Of a stretch of 64,000 nt of DNA, positions 1-10,233 are shown piece by piece (position 1 is the first letter of the stretch; each line of letters starts with the position of its first letter). A program made the position numbers and the translations under genes. The notes under the pieces were generated by a model. The model saw only the letters and a list, made by a program, of their open reading frames with translations. It did not search any database and had not been told where the DNA came from. Source of the stretch: Microscilla marina ATCC 23134 (GTDB lineage Bacteria > Bacteroidota > Bacteroidia > Cytophagales > Microscillaceae); the NCBI RefSeq assembly GCF_000169175.1, contig NZ_AAWS01000001.1:62001-126000 (forward strand), given 5' to 3'.

Positions 1-1944
1 CCTTTGCAGCATTTCGGCAGGATCGGTGATCCTTTTTTCGTTTACAATTTCATTGAATACCGTATTGCCAATCATACTCATAAATGCCCCCGGTACCCCG
101 TGTCCGGTACAATCTACCACTGCCAGTACTTTTTGTTGGTCGATCTCCGAAAACCAGTAAAAATCGCCTGATACAATGTCTTTGGGGTGAAAGATAATAA
201 AGTGCTCAGGAAAATGTTGGGCAAGTGTAACCGAGGTAGGCAACAGGGCATTTTGAATATTACTGGCATACACAATACTCTTCTTTACTTGTTGGTTTTG
301 TTTGTCCAGCTCGATACTTTTTTGTGCGGCAAAATCACGTTGGGCGGCCAACTCTTCCTGTTGTTGGTGTAGCTCCTCGTTTTGGGTCACAATTTCGGTT
401 TTTTGCTCTTCAATCTGTATGTTTTTTTTGCGCAACTGTCGGGCAGTTCGTCTAATGTTCACAAAACCAATCATAGTGAGCACAAGTACCACAATACCCA
501 ACCCTATAATGCCTAGCCCATAGTACCGCAATTGTTTCTCTTGCTTTAGCTCCTGGTCTTGCAATGCTTTCTGGGCTTCTACCACTTGTCTGGCTTTTTG
601 CTCTTTTTCTTTATCAGCTTCTGCTTTTTTACGATCTGCCTCCGCCTTTTCCTTTTTTACCCTTTCGGTAATGGTCAGCAACTTTTGTTTTTCGGTTTCT
701 TGTTTGCGCCTTTCGGCAATGGCTTTTTGTTCGGCAAGCGCCAATAACTGTTCTACCCGTTGTTTTTCCAACTGTTGATTCTTAAGCTCGGCTTGCTCCA
801 GTGCCCGGTTTTTTCGCAACAAAGCCAATTCTTTGTCTCTCTTTTCTTTCTCTAACTTTGCCTGCTTTAGCGCCGCCGCTTGCCTATCTTTGTCGGCAAG
901 CAATTGTCTCAGGTTATTCTCCATCTTTTCGGCGTTAATTTCTTTTTGCAAAATATTTTCTTGCTGTGCCCTGGCTTTGTCTTTAAACTGATTTTTGAGC
1001 TGTTGCTGTAGTTGGTAATACTTTTGCGACTCTTTAAATTTTTCTTCTTGTTCGTACACCTTCGCCATAATCTCATAGCTAGTGGCAAGCGTTCGTTTAT
1101 TACCACTGGTTTGGGCAAGCTGAACAGCTTTTTTTACCTCACCCAAGGCTTTTTTATTTTTACCATTGATGTAATGATTGGCCGCCATATAGTTGTACAC
1201 ATTGGCTGTTTGTACCTGGTTTTTTTGCTTCAGAGACAAATCCAACGCCTTGTCGAACTGCACACTTGCTTGTTCAAAATTGCCCACCTGCGAGTAAGCC
1301 ACCCCTTGGTTAATCAGTATTTTAGTTTGGTAACGGGCTTTATCCTGCACGTTTGTGCGTTGGCTCAAAGCCAACGCCTTTTGGTAGTATTCCATCGACT
1401 TGGCATTGTTGCCCGTTTGTTTATACAAAAAACCTACATTGATAGAGGCATTTATCTCGGCAGGTGTATCCTTTATTTGTTGGGCAAAAGCAATCACCTC
1501 CAGCTTTGTATCTATAGCTTTCTCAAAGTTTCCTTTTTGTTTGTGCAAATCGCCGCTCTGAATCAGGGCTTCCATTGCCTTGGGGTAGTTATTGCCCACC
1601 TTGTGTGCTTTATACAGTTGTTGGTACAAGGCAATTGCCTGTGCATAGTTACGCGTTTGGGTATGAAAAAGCGCCAGGTACTCCATTGTCTGTAGTTGTT
1701 GTGCTTGAGTGGCGTGTTTTTTTTCCAATCGATAAGCCTGTTCGTAGTAAACAATGGCCTTTTTGTACACGTCATTTTTTTTGTATTCGAGCCCTATTTG
1801 CTTAAGCAATGCAATTTTATTTAGCTCGTCTTTAGTTTGGTTGAGCTGGGTAATCAACTCGGTGATCTTAGTATTTTGAGCGCTGGTAATGGCAGGTATA
1901 CACCCCAGCAATAATATCAAAAAACATACGGCAAAATTTCTCAT
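1..1944 (-). CDS. TPR / coiled-coil / SpoIIE-type protein phosphatase, 3' end cut by window edge
   Basis: Membrane-spanning signalling phosphatase. The reading frame is open from the ATG at 1944 to base 1, so the last part of the catalytic domain is missing. Residues 1-23 form a signal peptide ending in an AQ-type cleavage site. TPR units fill roughly 30-330, followed by a Lys/Glu/Gln-rich coiled coil to about 470, a membrane span at about 471-494, a second coiled coil, and the start of a SpoIIE/PP2C domain with the SGDFYWF and VVDCTGHGVPGAFM motifs, whose Asp residues bind metal in this family. The inferred topology is TPRs in the periplasm and phosphatase in the cytoplasm. It lies 81 bases downstream of a TonB-dependent receptor on the same strand and is a paralog of the complete protein at 4536-7202. 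The assignment is firm; the signal it senses is unknown. Confidence 0.9.
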   Translation of the reverse strand, partial: MRNFAVCFLILLLGCIPAITSAQNTKITELITQLNQTKDELNKIALLKQIGLEYKKNDVYKKAIVYYEQAYRLEKKHATQAQQLQTMEYLALFHTQTRNYAQAIALYQQLYKAHKVGNNYPKAMEALIQSGDLHKQKGNFEKAIDTKLEVIAFAQQIKDTPAEINASINVGFLYKQTGNNAKSMEYYQKALALSQRTNVQDKARYQTKILINQGVAYSQVGNFEQASVQFDKALDLSLKQKNQVQTANVYNYMAANHYINGKNKKALGEVKKAVQLAQTSGNKRTLATSYEIMAKVYEQEEKFKESQKYYQLQQQLKNQFKDKARAQQENILQKEINAEKMENNLRQLLADKDRQAAALKQAKLEKEKRDKELALLRKNRALEQAELKNQQLEKQRVEQLLALAEQKAIAERRKQETEKQKLLTITERVKKEKAEADRKKAEADKEKEQKARQVVEAQKALQDQELKQEKQLRYYGLGIIGLGIVVLVLTMIGFVNIRRTARQLRKKNIQIEEQKTEIVTQNEELHQQQEELAAQRDFAAQKSIELDKQNQQVKKSIVYASNIQNALLPTSVTLAQHFPEHFIIFHPKDIVSGDFYWFSEIDQQKVLAVVDCTGHGVPGAFMSMIGNTVFNEIVNEKRITDPAEMLQR

Positions 1945-2025
1945 AGTTCGTTCTTCTTGTAGTTTTACCAAGTCCATCACATGGCTCATTATTTAGTTGA
2001 GCTATAGCATCATCAAACACAAAAA

Positions 2026-4184
2026 TTATAAGTCTACCCCAAACCCAAACAGCACCATTGGGCGTATTCTATCGGTATGAAAGTGCTGCGGTTGTTTGTT
2101 GCTCAGTAGGTTACGGGCATTGACAAACAAGTGTATCTGGTCTTTGAGTGCATAGTTTACCTTGATATTGATCAGTGCCTGTTGTGGAATCACTGCTTTG
2201 GAAGCATCAGCAAGATTGAGAGGTGCACCCGGAGGAGCCATTACACTTCCGTAAAAATTGTGACTGCCAAACACAAAAGCATTCAGGTATATTTGCAAAC
2301 CCGATATGGGTAAATAAAACACATTAAGCCCCCCATAAAAAGCTGGAGTACCCTCATGAGGTAAATCATACGTATCTAAATAGCTTTGGGTACTGTCATA
2401 ACTTGGGCTGCGGTTCGAAGGCGAAAAGTTTTTAAGATTGGTTTGTTGCAACGTAATAAATGGGGTAATCTTGAGTCTGCTAAAGCTCAGGTTCATGCTC
2501 AAGGTGGTACCAACTTGCTCTACCCTGAGCGGTATATTGGTGCGCCTAAGTATTTCTTCTATAAAAGGAGGGTTGGGCTGAGGGCCATTGCTCACCGAAG
2601 TAGTAAAGTTGGTCGTAGACGAAGCAAAAACTTCTACATTCCATAAAATACGATTGTTAAGTTTACCCCTATAGCCCAGCTCTATCATGTCTTGGGTGAT
2701 AGGCTCTACATCGGGCACTCCCTGATTGGTAACTTTAAAACCATCAAAGCCTGGAGGAGGAGCAATGGGAGGGGTTACACTAATGTTTACTTTGTTATTG
2801 TATAAAAAAGAACCCGTATTGGCACGTCCATACAGCAGTCTAAAAAAATGTTTTTCGCCAGGTTTATAAGCCAATATTGCCTGGTAATTGAGATAAATCT
2901 GGTTAGGAAACTTAAATTTTTCTGCCCTGATGCCTCCTATGATCCGCCATTTTTTAGCCAGTTGATAGTCTAATTTTACTCCACCAGCATAAGTAAACGA
3001 TGTAGCATTGTCTTCCAGCAATTGATCTTTTCCGGTACTAAGGTCTTCCTTGTAGTCTACAAACCTCACCGCAACCGAAGGGGTAAGCGTCAGGTTTTTG
3101 ATGGGCTGAAAGTCATACTCAGTGGTAGCATCTAACACCCGGTAGTTGTAAGGAGCCAGTAACGAAAAAGTACCGTCTCTGCCCCACCAATACGACGCAT
3201 AAGTTTTGAGTCGGTGAACTGTGCTATTCAAGGTAACATAAGCATTTCTACTTTGATTATATTCCATAGGTATACGCCCTCCACCCGATGGGCTACATTA
3301 TTGGAAAAGCCAGCACTTAGATCAAAAGATACTTCGCTGGAAGGCTGGTAGTTGAGGTAAGCATTGAGCCCATACTTCTGTAGTGAAATGCCAGGATTAG
3401 GGCTGGTGGTTTCTCTAAGTTGGGCATCGGGCAGTATCGAGTCCAACGGCACATAATCGTTGGAGAGGTCGTCAAAGTATAAATTTTCCCGTTCACGGTT
3501 TTGGTAATTTGACGATAACTGAAAGTTGAGTTTAGGGTTGAGCCGATACCCGATCATCGTATTGAGCAACAGGGTGTTCATTGTACCGGTTTGTGAACTT
3601 AGACTTACATCAAGGTCTTTATAACTGCTTTTTTTGCGGGTAATAAAGTGAATCACCCCACTTACCGCATTGGCTCCATACAGGGTAGAGGCTGGGCCAC
3701 GCACTACTTCTATGCGTTCAAGGTCTTGTATATCTATGGGCAGTAAATCCCAGAAAATCCCTCCATTCAAGTGATTGTATACCGGGCGGTAATCAATCAT
3801 TACCAAACTAGTGGTTTGGGTTACGTTGGCGTCTATCAGGGCGGCATAAGCAGGCACATAGTCAAGCCCTCTTATGTGCACCGAATAATTTCCGTTATTG
3901 GTTTCGCGCACCATTACCCCCGGTACCAGGCGTAACGCCTCTATCACTGAGGTAGCTCCTGAGGCAATAATTTCTTCGCGGGTAATCACCGAAGCAGCCA
4001 ATGGCGCCTCAAACAAACGCTCGCTTTTTTTAGAGGCACTGACAATATCCACCCCTGCCTTGTTGCGTAGTGGTAAACCCAGTATTTCATTGACCGATGA
4101 CAAATAAATAGAGTCGGTTTGTGCTTGTAATGGCAGGGCATAGAGTAAAAAACCAAAAAAACAAAATACTTTTTTCAATATCAT
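2026..4184 (-). pseudogene. TonB-dependent outer-membrane receptor, split by a frameshift
   Basis: Two overlapping frames together encode one receptor of about 715 residues. The first (4184-3228) carries a signal peptide ending LQAQ and the plug domain, including a VVRGPASTLYGANAVSG motif typical of receptor plugs. The second (3267-2026) carries the beta-barrel. In the second frame a TAA lies at 3300-3298, so the shift must fall between about 3297 and 3228. There is no N-terminal carboxypeptidase-like domain, unlike SusC proteins. The plug begins soon after a short segment containing SVNEILGLPL; the intact receptor at 7202-9298 has the similar SANEVMKLSK. The downstream partner is the TPR-SpoIIE gene at 1-1944. 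A true inactivating mutation and a base-calling error cannot be told apart here, and the ATG at 3267 could allow a separate barrel fragment. Confidence 0.85.
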
Positions 4185-4535
4185 AGATCGTAAGTGTGTA
4201 ATGGAGTGTTTAGGAACGGAAAAAAAAAATAAACTTACACTCTGAGAGATGATTTTTCGCCTTGATACTTCGTTATTTTTTTTGCCCGTAGCGCTGCTAT
4301 GGGCAAAAAAAATAGCCTCGTCTCAAAACAAAACCTCTACCTCAAGAATAGCAATTTAATTTCTCACCATTCCTTAGTAAAAAAAATGCTTGACTTTGTA
4401 AAGATATAGTTCGAGTAATAGCTGGTATAAAGTAACTAATCGACAGATAATGCCAGGGCAAGGAATGAGGGTTTCAATATAATCAATATATGATAATACT
4501 ACGTAAGTTTTGTACAAACAGGCTGCAAAATTTGC
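4185..4535. other. Intergenic spacer between the two receptor-phosphatase modules
   Basis: No gene is visible in these 351 bases. The spacer separates the end of the upstream phosphatase gene from the start of the downstream receptor gene, and contains the strong hairpin at 4274-4313. I found no clear TAnnTTTG promoter on the minus strand for the receptor. Confidence 0.6.
4274..4313. terminator. Palindromic terminator-like hairpin
   Basis: A perfect 14-base stem (TATTTTTTTTGCCC with GGGCAAAAAAAATA) encloses a smaller TAGC-GCT-GCTA stem. T runs on both strands suit bidirectional termination. The position fits ending transcripts of the 9298-4536 operon before the next module. The TAGC/GCTA core recurs in the hairpins at 19204-19264 and 37457-37500. 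Confidence 0.65.
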
Positions 4536-7202
4536 TTATACTTTGAGACCAATCACCAAAATATCATCCCTTTGGTCAGCGTCTCCCTTAAAGTCGAACA
4601 TGGCTTGTTTTAATGCCTCCTTTTGCTGGTCGAGCGGCTCATTGGCAATACGCATCATCACCTGTTGCAAACGTTTGTTACCAAACGACTTTCGTTTCAC
4701 ATTGGCAGTATCTACAAAGCCATCGCTCATCAGGTACAGCACGTCGTTGGAGTGCAAGGTAATGGGTTGGTTGGTAAAAGTACGCTTGGCTTCATGCTGA
4801 AACCCACCTATAGACACCCTATCGCCCTTGATTTTCAGGAGTTGCCCGTTTTTAAAATACAGTAAGTCTCTTTTGGCACCAGCAAAAACCACCTCAGTAG
4901 TACCATTTGCCCCCGCTACAAAACTACATAAGCATACATCCATCCCGTCGGTGTTTGACTCATCTTCTTGTTTGAGTCCTTTTCTTACCTCCTGGTGCAG
5001 GCGTTCCAGTATCAGGGCAGGGTCGTATATGCCTTTTTCATTGACTGTTTCGTTGAGCACCGAGTTACCAATCATACTCATAAACGCGCCTGGTACCCCG
5101 TGTCCGGTACAGTCAACCACTGCCACTAGTTTTTGCGCTTTGTGTTCGGCAAACCAATAAAAATCGCCCGAAACGATGTCTTTGGGATAAAAAATAATAA
5201 AATGCTCTTTAAAGTGATGACTGAGTTGGCTGGTAGAAGGCAACAACGCTTGCTGGATATTGCTGGCATATACCATACTTTTTCTCATTTGCTGGTTTTG
5301 GTGGTCGAGTTCTTTGCTTTTTTGGTCGGCAAAATCACGTTGGGTGGCAAGTTCTTCTTGTTGTTGATGAAGCTCCTCATTTTGTGTCAAAATTTCTTCT
5401 TGTTTGGCATTGATCAGGTGATTTTGTGACAATACCTTTTTTCGGCTTCTGTAGGCCATCACGAGCCCTATTACTACTGCCAAAAAAGCAAGGGTGCCCA
5501 ACGAGATAATCCAAAGACCATACTTACGCACTGTTTGTGCTTCTTCTAAGCGTACCTCCTTTAGCTTGCGATCTTTCTCTAGCAAAGCAATCTCTTTTTG
5601 CTTTTCTTTCTTTTCTATGGCTTGTTTTTTCAGAACCAACTCCTGTAAAGCCTTATTTTTTTGCAATAGGGTGATTTTTTGTCTTTGCTTTTCTGCCAGC
5701 GCCTGTTGTTTGGTAAACTGCAGCAATTGTTCCATCCGGGCTTTTTCAGTTTGTTGACTCTTAAAACGCTCTTCCTGTAGCTGTTGGTTTTTTTTGAGCA
5801 ATTCCAGCTCTTTGGTGCGTAGTTTAAGATCACTGGCTTTCTTTTGGGCTTCTATTTTTGCCTGTTTCAAGGCAAGCGCCTGCCTTTCTTTATCTTTGAG
5901 CAACAGCTTCAATTCGTTTTCTTTCTGTGCTATATTCATTCTGTTTTGCAACAATTGCTGTTTTTTTTGTTGCTGTGCTTGTTGCTGGGTAGTCACAGCC
6001 TGGTTATATAGCTGAAGGTACTTCTTGGCTTGTGGGTAGTTCTCCTCCTTCTGATAAGCATTTGCCAATAACTGATAGCTGGTAGCCAATAACTTGCGAG
6101 CGTTGGTAGCCTGTTTGGCATCGTTTGCAAGTGGCGTGGCAATATTTATTGCTTCTTGGGCGTAGTCAATGGCCGAAAAATTTTTGTTGTAAATATACTG
6201 GTAAGCAGCCAGGTGATTGTACAAGTCGGCAGTAAGCAATGCATCTCTTTGTTCTTTTGCCAAATCGATGGCTTTGTAATAGTTAATTTTGGCTTCCTTG
6301 GGTTGGTCGAGGTGTATCAAAATCACCGCGATATTAGTCAGTAGTTTGATATGGCGTTTGTTTCCCTCTGCATCACTTCCCAAAGTTTGTTTACTTATTT
6401 TCAAAGCCTTGTTGTAATAGTCCAGCGCCTTTCTATACGCTTTTTGTTGTTTGTACAAAAAACCAATGTTATTGTAAGGCTCTACCAAGGCCATCGGTTC
6501 TATTTTATCTTTGTAACCAACGATGGCTTCATTATAAGCAATTGCCTGTTCGTTTTGACCATTGCGCTGGCTCAATGCAGACAACCTCCTGAGGGTAGTT
6601 ATTATTTCAGGTGTGTTGTCCAGACTTTTGTAAATTTGTAAAGCCTTGGTTGCCCAGCGGATCGCCTCCGTTTTTTTATTATTTTGGCTATAGATCAAAC
6701 TCACCCGCTGCGCATTAGTAGCGGTTTGTGTGGGAGCACCATTAGATTTTACCAAGAGGTAATAGCTCAGGGCTTTGTCGTGTATTTGCCAATGGTAATA
6801 AAGATCTCCCAGTGCCTGATTCGTCTCGTTGATCAAATGAGAGTTTTGGGTATTTTTAGCAATAATTTGTGCTTGCAGGTGGTGTTCCAGTGCATTGGGG
6901 TACTGTTGTTTTTGCATATAAGCCCGCCCCACCAATAGCAAGGCTTTTGCCTGAACAGCCAGGTTTTGTTTGGTCACCAGGGTGAGCCCTCGTTGGGCGT
7001 GTAACAAGGCATTATCTGCTTGGTTTTGTTTGAGCTCAAGCGTGGCAAGCTGCAGCAACAACTGGCATTTTTTTGTTCGATCAGTAGTGGTTTTAATTTG
7101 TTGGCGTAAAGCACCCTTTGTTTGTGCCTGTATGGTACCACTGAGCAACATGAGCCAAACCAATGGGCTGGAAAATATGATATGTAAAAAAAAGTTTCTC
7201 AT
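4536..7202 (-). CDS. TPR / coiled-coil / transmembrane SpoIIE-type protein phosphatase
   Basis: Complete 888-residue paralog of the gene at 1-1944. It has a signal peptide ending IQAQ, TPR repeats from about 30 to 400, a long Gln/Lys-rich coiled coil to about 555, a membrane span near 560-588, a short cytoplasmic coiled coil, and a C-terminal SpoIIE/PP2C domain from about 660 to 888. The metal-binding Asp motifs are all present (SGDFYWF, VVDCTGHG, NTDGMD, MSDGFVD, QRDDI), so it should be an active Ser/Thr phosphatase. Its ATG overlaps the TAA of the receptor gene by one base (TAATG), which suggests translational coupling. By architecture the TPRs face the periplasm and the phosphatase faces the cytoplasm. 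A role in relaying receptor state is inferred from this arrangement and its repetition. Confidence 0.93.
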   Translation of the reverse strand: MRNFFLHIIFSSPLVWLMLLSGTIQAQTKGALRQQIKTTTDRTKKCQLLLQLATLELKQNQADNALLHAQRGLTLVTKQNLAVQAKALLLVGRAYMQKQQYPNALEHHLQAQIIAKNTQNSHLINETNQALGDLYYHWQIHDKALSYYLLVKSNGAPTQTATNAQRVSLIYSQNNKKTEAIRWATKALQIYKSLDNTPEIITTLRRLSALSQRNGQNEQAIAYNEAIVGYKDKIEPMALVEPYNNIGFLYKQQKAYRKALDYYNKALKISKQTLGSDAEGNKRHIKLLTNIAVILIHLDQPKEAKINYYKAIDLAKEQRDALLTADLYNHLAAYQYIYNKNFSAIDYAQEAINIATPLANDAKQATNARKLLATSYQLLANAYQKEENYPQAKKYLQLYNQAVTTQQQAQQQKKQQLLQNRMNIAQKENELKLLLKDKERQALALKQAKIEAQKKASDLKLRTKELELLKKNQQLQEERFKSQQTEKARMEQLLQFTKQQALAEKQRQKITLLQKNKALQELVLKKQAIEKKEKQKEIALLEKDRKLKEVRLEEAQTVRKYGLWIISLGTLAFLAVVIGLVMAYRSRKKVLSQNHLINAKQEEILTQNEELHQQQEELATQRDFADQKSKELDHQNQQMRKSMVYASNIQQALLPSTSQLSHHFKEHFIIFYPKDIVSGDFYWFAEHKAQKLVAVVDCTGHGVPGAFMSMIGNSVLNETVNEKGIYDPALILERLHQEVRKGLKQEDESNTDGMDVCLCSFVAGANGTTEVVFAGAKRDLLYFKNGQLLKIKGDRVSIGGFQHEAKRTFTNQPITLHSNDVLYLMSDGFVDTANVKRKSFGNKRLQQVMMRIANEPLDQQKEALKQAMFDFKGDADQRDDILVIGLKV

Positions 7203-9298
7203 TAGAACGAAAGTCTTAAAGTGCCATAAAAAGCCCTGCCTGCCCTTCCGGGGATAGAGTTGATGTTGCGCCTGATGTACTCAGGGTAGTGTACCTGAGC
7301 ATTGAGCAGGTTGCGGGCATACACCTCCAGAAAAACCGAATATAAGCCGTTGAATTTAAACAGCGAGGCAAGGTTGAGGCGTAGGTGGGCACTTAAAAAA
7401 TGAAAAGCCTCTGGCGTCGGGTTGACCGTTTGTTGGGCGTTTATATCGGTTCCTTTGCCAAAGAAACTATGGTATATACCCAGCGAACCATACCTTGGCA
7501 AACGGTAGCTGATGCCAGCTTTTGCCATCAGGTTGGGCATACCGGTTACAGTAGCCGTGGTGTTGTCACCTTCCCAAAAAAACGATGCATTTACATTGAG
7601 CGACAAGTGGTAAGGCAATTGCCGCTTTCCTTCCAGCTCTATGCCTTGGGTATTGATACTGCCCTCGTTGATATACTTGGCTACCGACACCCCGTCAATC
7701 ACCAAAAGGCTATCGCTGGGGCGGCTCCGCCTGATAAGTCTGTTACCAGTACTGTTAAAATAAGTCAGCGTGCCAAGCAATTTGCCTGGAATCTCCCGGT
7801 ATATTTGGGCTTCTATAGTGGTGACAGTCTCCGGGGCAAGGGTAGGATCGCCATAAGCCGATCTCGATTTTCTGAACCGTTCGCTGATAGAAGGCGACCT
7901 AAAGGCTTGTCCAAACATAAGTTTGGCGCCAAAGTTTTTGCTAAAATTACTAATGAGGGCCAGCCTCGGCACAATGTCTATAGGTGTACCAGGTGCTTTG
8001 TTGAGTTGCCCACCCGCTACTATTTTTAGGTAGCTAAACGGGCGATAACTGGCTTGGGCGTATACCCCCCAGAATACTTCCTGGCTATTGGGCACAAACA
8101 CAAAAGGGTTGGGGTTGGGTACAGGGTTGTTGAAAATGTCATAGCCAGACCCATCAGCGTTGAGCACTGGTTGGGTGCCATAGCCTTGGCGGTAGTTGGC
8201 CACTCCTCCCAATATCACCTCTGTTTTTTTACCCAAATTCAAAAATGTTGTATTCTCTACGAGCACATCATTAGACCCTGCCTGACGCGAAACGTCGTTG
8301 GCCTCGATATAAAAAAAACGAAAATCATAGTGATTGTAGGTAATATTGGTTTGATTACTGATCTTTGACGAAAGGCGAAAGTCATAACCTGCATCTAAAA
8401 ACAGGCGGGAAGAATAAGAGCGATAGTCGTCGTAAGGGCGGTTAATACTTGAGCCAAATTGGGGCGAGTTTCCTATAGCAGCTTGTTCGCTTATGCCATA
8501 ATACCCCTGTAGGGTAAAATTACCATAGTCAATCTTCATTTGTCCCCCCAGGCCTTTTTGCAGCATTTGAATGGTGCGTGTAGTGCCATTTTCGTCGGTT
8601 GCTGTAAAGTCCCAGCCTTTGTCATCTACATAGTTTAAGCCCCAGCTCAAGGTAGCATCTTTTGCCGAAATACCTCCCGAAAAATTGGTTTGAAAGCGTT
8701 GGAAAGCACCATAAGAGATACTTTGGTCAAATTTACGTGCTTCTTTTCCTTTTTTTGTGATAATGTTGATGGCTCCCGTAAATGCCGAAGTGCCATACAA
8801 AGTAGACCCTGGCCCCTTGAGCAGTTCTATTCGGTCAATGGTTTTTAACGGAATCATGCTATAAATTGCGCGGTTTTCACCTAAAAACAAACTTTCCCGC
8901 ATAGGGCGTCCATCCAGTAATATCAACACCCGGTTGTTGTACTGTGCGGTGTTGTCGCCCCTGATAGATACCATATTATTGGGGTAGGCATAAGTGCTCA
9001 AGACGTATATACTGCTCAATCTGTCTAGTACATCTACCAGAGACAAAGCTCCAAAAGCCTCTATTTCTTTTTGAGTGACTACTGAGATGATGCCCGCCGC
9101 TTCGGTAATGCTTTCGGCTTTTTTAGAGGTAGTAGTTACACTATTATTATTATTTTTTGAGAGCTTCATCACCTCGTTTGCCGACGAGGTAAAAAATACT
9201 GATTTGTGGCTGGAGTCGGTTTGTGCGGTACTGGTAAGTATAATTGACTGACTGATAATAAATGTAGTAATTAACCACCAGTGGGGTTTATGTGCCAT
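7202..9298 (-). CDS. TonB-dependent outer-membrane receptor
   Basis: Intact receptor of 698 residues. The ATG at 9298 is preferred over an in-frame TTG at 9307 because it gives a normal signal peptide (MAHKPHWW, hydrophobic core, ending TSTAQT). The plug domain covers about residues 60-190, with LLKGPGSTLYGTSAFTGAI near its end. A 22-strand type barrel follows and the chain ends in Phe, as outer-membrane barrel proteins do. It lacks a SusC-type N-terminal domain and no SusD gene is adjacent, so it is not a polysaccharide-utilisation pair. It is the first gene of a two-gene unit with the TPR-SpoIIE phosphatase at 4536-7202. The ligand is unknown. Confidence 0.92.
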   Translation of the reverse strand: MAHKPHWWLITTFIISQSIILTSTAQTDSSHKSVFFTSSANEVMKLSKNNNNSVTTTSKKAESITEAAGIISVVTQKEIEAFGALSLVDVLDRLSSIYVLSTYAYPNNMVSIRGDNTAQYNNRVLILLDGRPMRESLFLGENRAIYSMIPLKTIDRIELLKGPGSTLYGTSAFTGAINIITKKGKEARKFDQSISYGAFQRFQTNFSGGISAKDATLSWGLNYVDDKGWDFTATDENGTTRTIQMLQKGLGGQMKIDYGNFTLQGYYGISEQAAIGNSPQFGSSINRPYDDYRSYSSRLFLDAGYDFRLSSKISNQTNITYNHYDFRFFYIEANDVSRQAGSNDVLVENTTFLNLGKKTEVILGGVANYRQGYGTQPVLNADGSGYDIFNNPVPNPNPFVFVPNSQEVFWGVYAQASYRPFSYLKIVAGGQLNKAPGTPIDIVPRLALISNFSKNFGAKLMFGQAFRSPSISERFRKSRSAYGDPTLAPETVTTIEAQIYREIPGKLLGTLTYFNSTGNRLIRRSRPSDSLLVIDGVSVAKYINEGSINTQGIELEGKRQLPYHLSLNVNASFFWEGDNTTATVTGMPNLMAKAGISYRLPRYGSLGIYHSFFGKGTDINAQQTVNPTPEAFHFLSAHLRLNLASLFKFNGLYSVFLEVYARNLLNAQVHYPEYIRRNINSIPGRAGRAFYGTLRLSF

Positions 9299-10233
9299 AA
9301 TATACAAAATTCATGGTGTAGCAGGGGCGCTATTTTTAGGCAGTTAAAGCAAAAGTTATGCATAGGCTTTTGCCGATAGATAATTTATCGGGCAAAATCT
9401 AACTTTGATGTGTATAAAGAAGGATTTTATTATAAATATTAAAGGGCTTTCAATTACTCAATTGCTCCGTTTTTAGCGAAATATGTAAACAAAATTGTTT
9501 GTCAAACAGCAGGATAATTGTTGTTTTACTGCCCTAAAAGCTTTGTGTTTGCCTCAAAATAACCTTACTACATGAGCGTATGATCATTTAAACTACAAAG
9601 TTAGGTGATTGTGCGAGACAAAGCATTGGAAGACATATTTTTGGCATGAAAGCTGTATTTTTGCAAATATTGACAAAAAATGTTGCCTGTACTTTTTATG
9701 CGATTTTTTTATAAAACACTTAGTTTTAGCAGTGAAAACTACTTTTGACCCGTTGACTCCTTGGCCTAAAATTGAAGGCAGAATTATTAATTGTTGATTT
9801 TCTATTTAATTTTACCCCATCTGTAAAACTTTTGAGGCAAAACATTCGATGTAATCGATGGATAGTGTAAGGCTAAAAACTGTAAGTATGCTAATTAAAA
9901 TAACATTGTTAATGCTTGTTGTTTATATTTTTGGCAAAGTTTGTATATTTGTACAGCTTTATCAGCAAAAGTTTTTGGATACACTATGAAAAACACATAC
10001 TCTACCTAGCTTTTTTCAAACGTATTTTCGTCGTCTCACCCGTTAGTGGCAACTTCAGGTATCTCTTATCTCTGTAGTTTTTTGGCGGGTTGGTTTTTCT
10101 TCGATGAATACTGCTGTTTACAGGGTTTCAAGTATTTTGTGAATCCATTTAGTTCTGAATACCATACGAAAAATAGTAAAGGAGAGGTAAAAAACAGGCT
10201 CTAAAAAGACAAGACGCAAAAAGAAAATAAAAA
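9299..10233. other. Long intergenic region between divergent units
   Basis: AT-rich spacer upstream of both the minus-strand receptor operon and parE. It holds the parE promoter candidate at 9916-9951 and a long parE leader. A minus-strand match to TAACTTTG lies at 9603-9596, with a TTTG 15 bases further upstream, which is a short spacing. A 62-codon frame at 9609-9797 has no recognisable features and is not called. Confidence 0.5.
9916..9951 (+). promoter_or_regulatory. Bacteroidota-type promoter candidate for parE
   Basis: TTGTTG at 9916-9921 and TATATTTG at 9944-9951 are separated by 22 bases and match the Bacteroidota -33/-7 pattern. The predicted start near 9958 leaves an unusually long leader of about 275 bases before parE. 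Confidence 0.5.

Noticed and set aside
1012-1695. 227-codon plus-strand frame
   Set aside because: Lies entirely antisense to the TPR part of the SpoIIE phosphatase gene, which has clear domains.
9609-9797. 62-codon frame in the parE upstream spacer
   Set aside because: No recognisable features, Cys/Phe-rich composition as expected from AT-rich spacer, no promoter at a suitable place.
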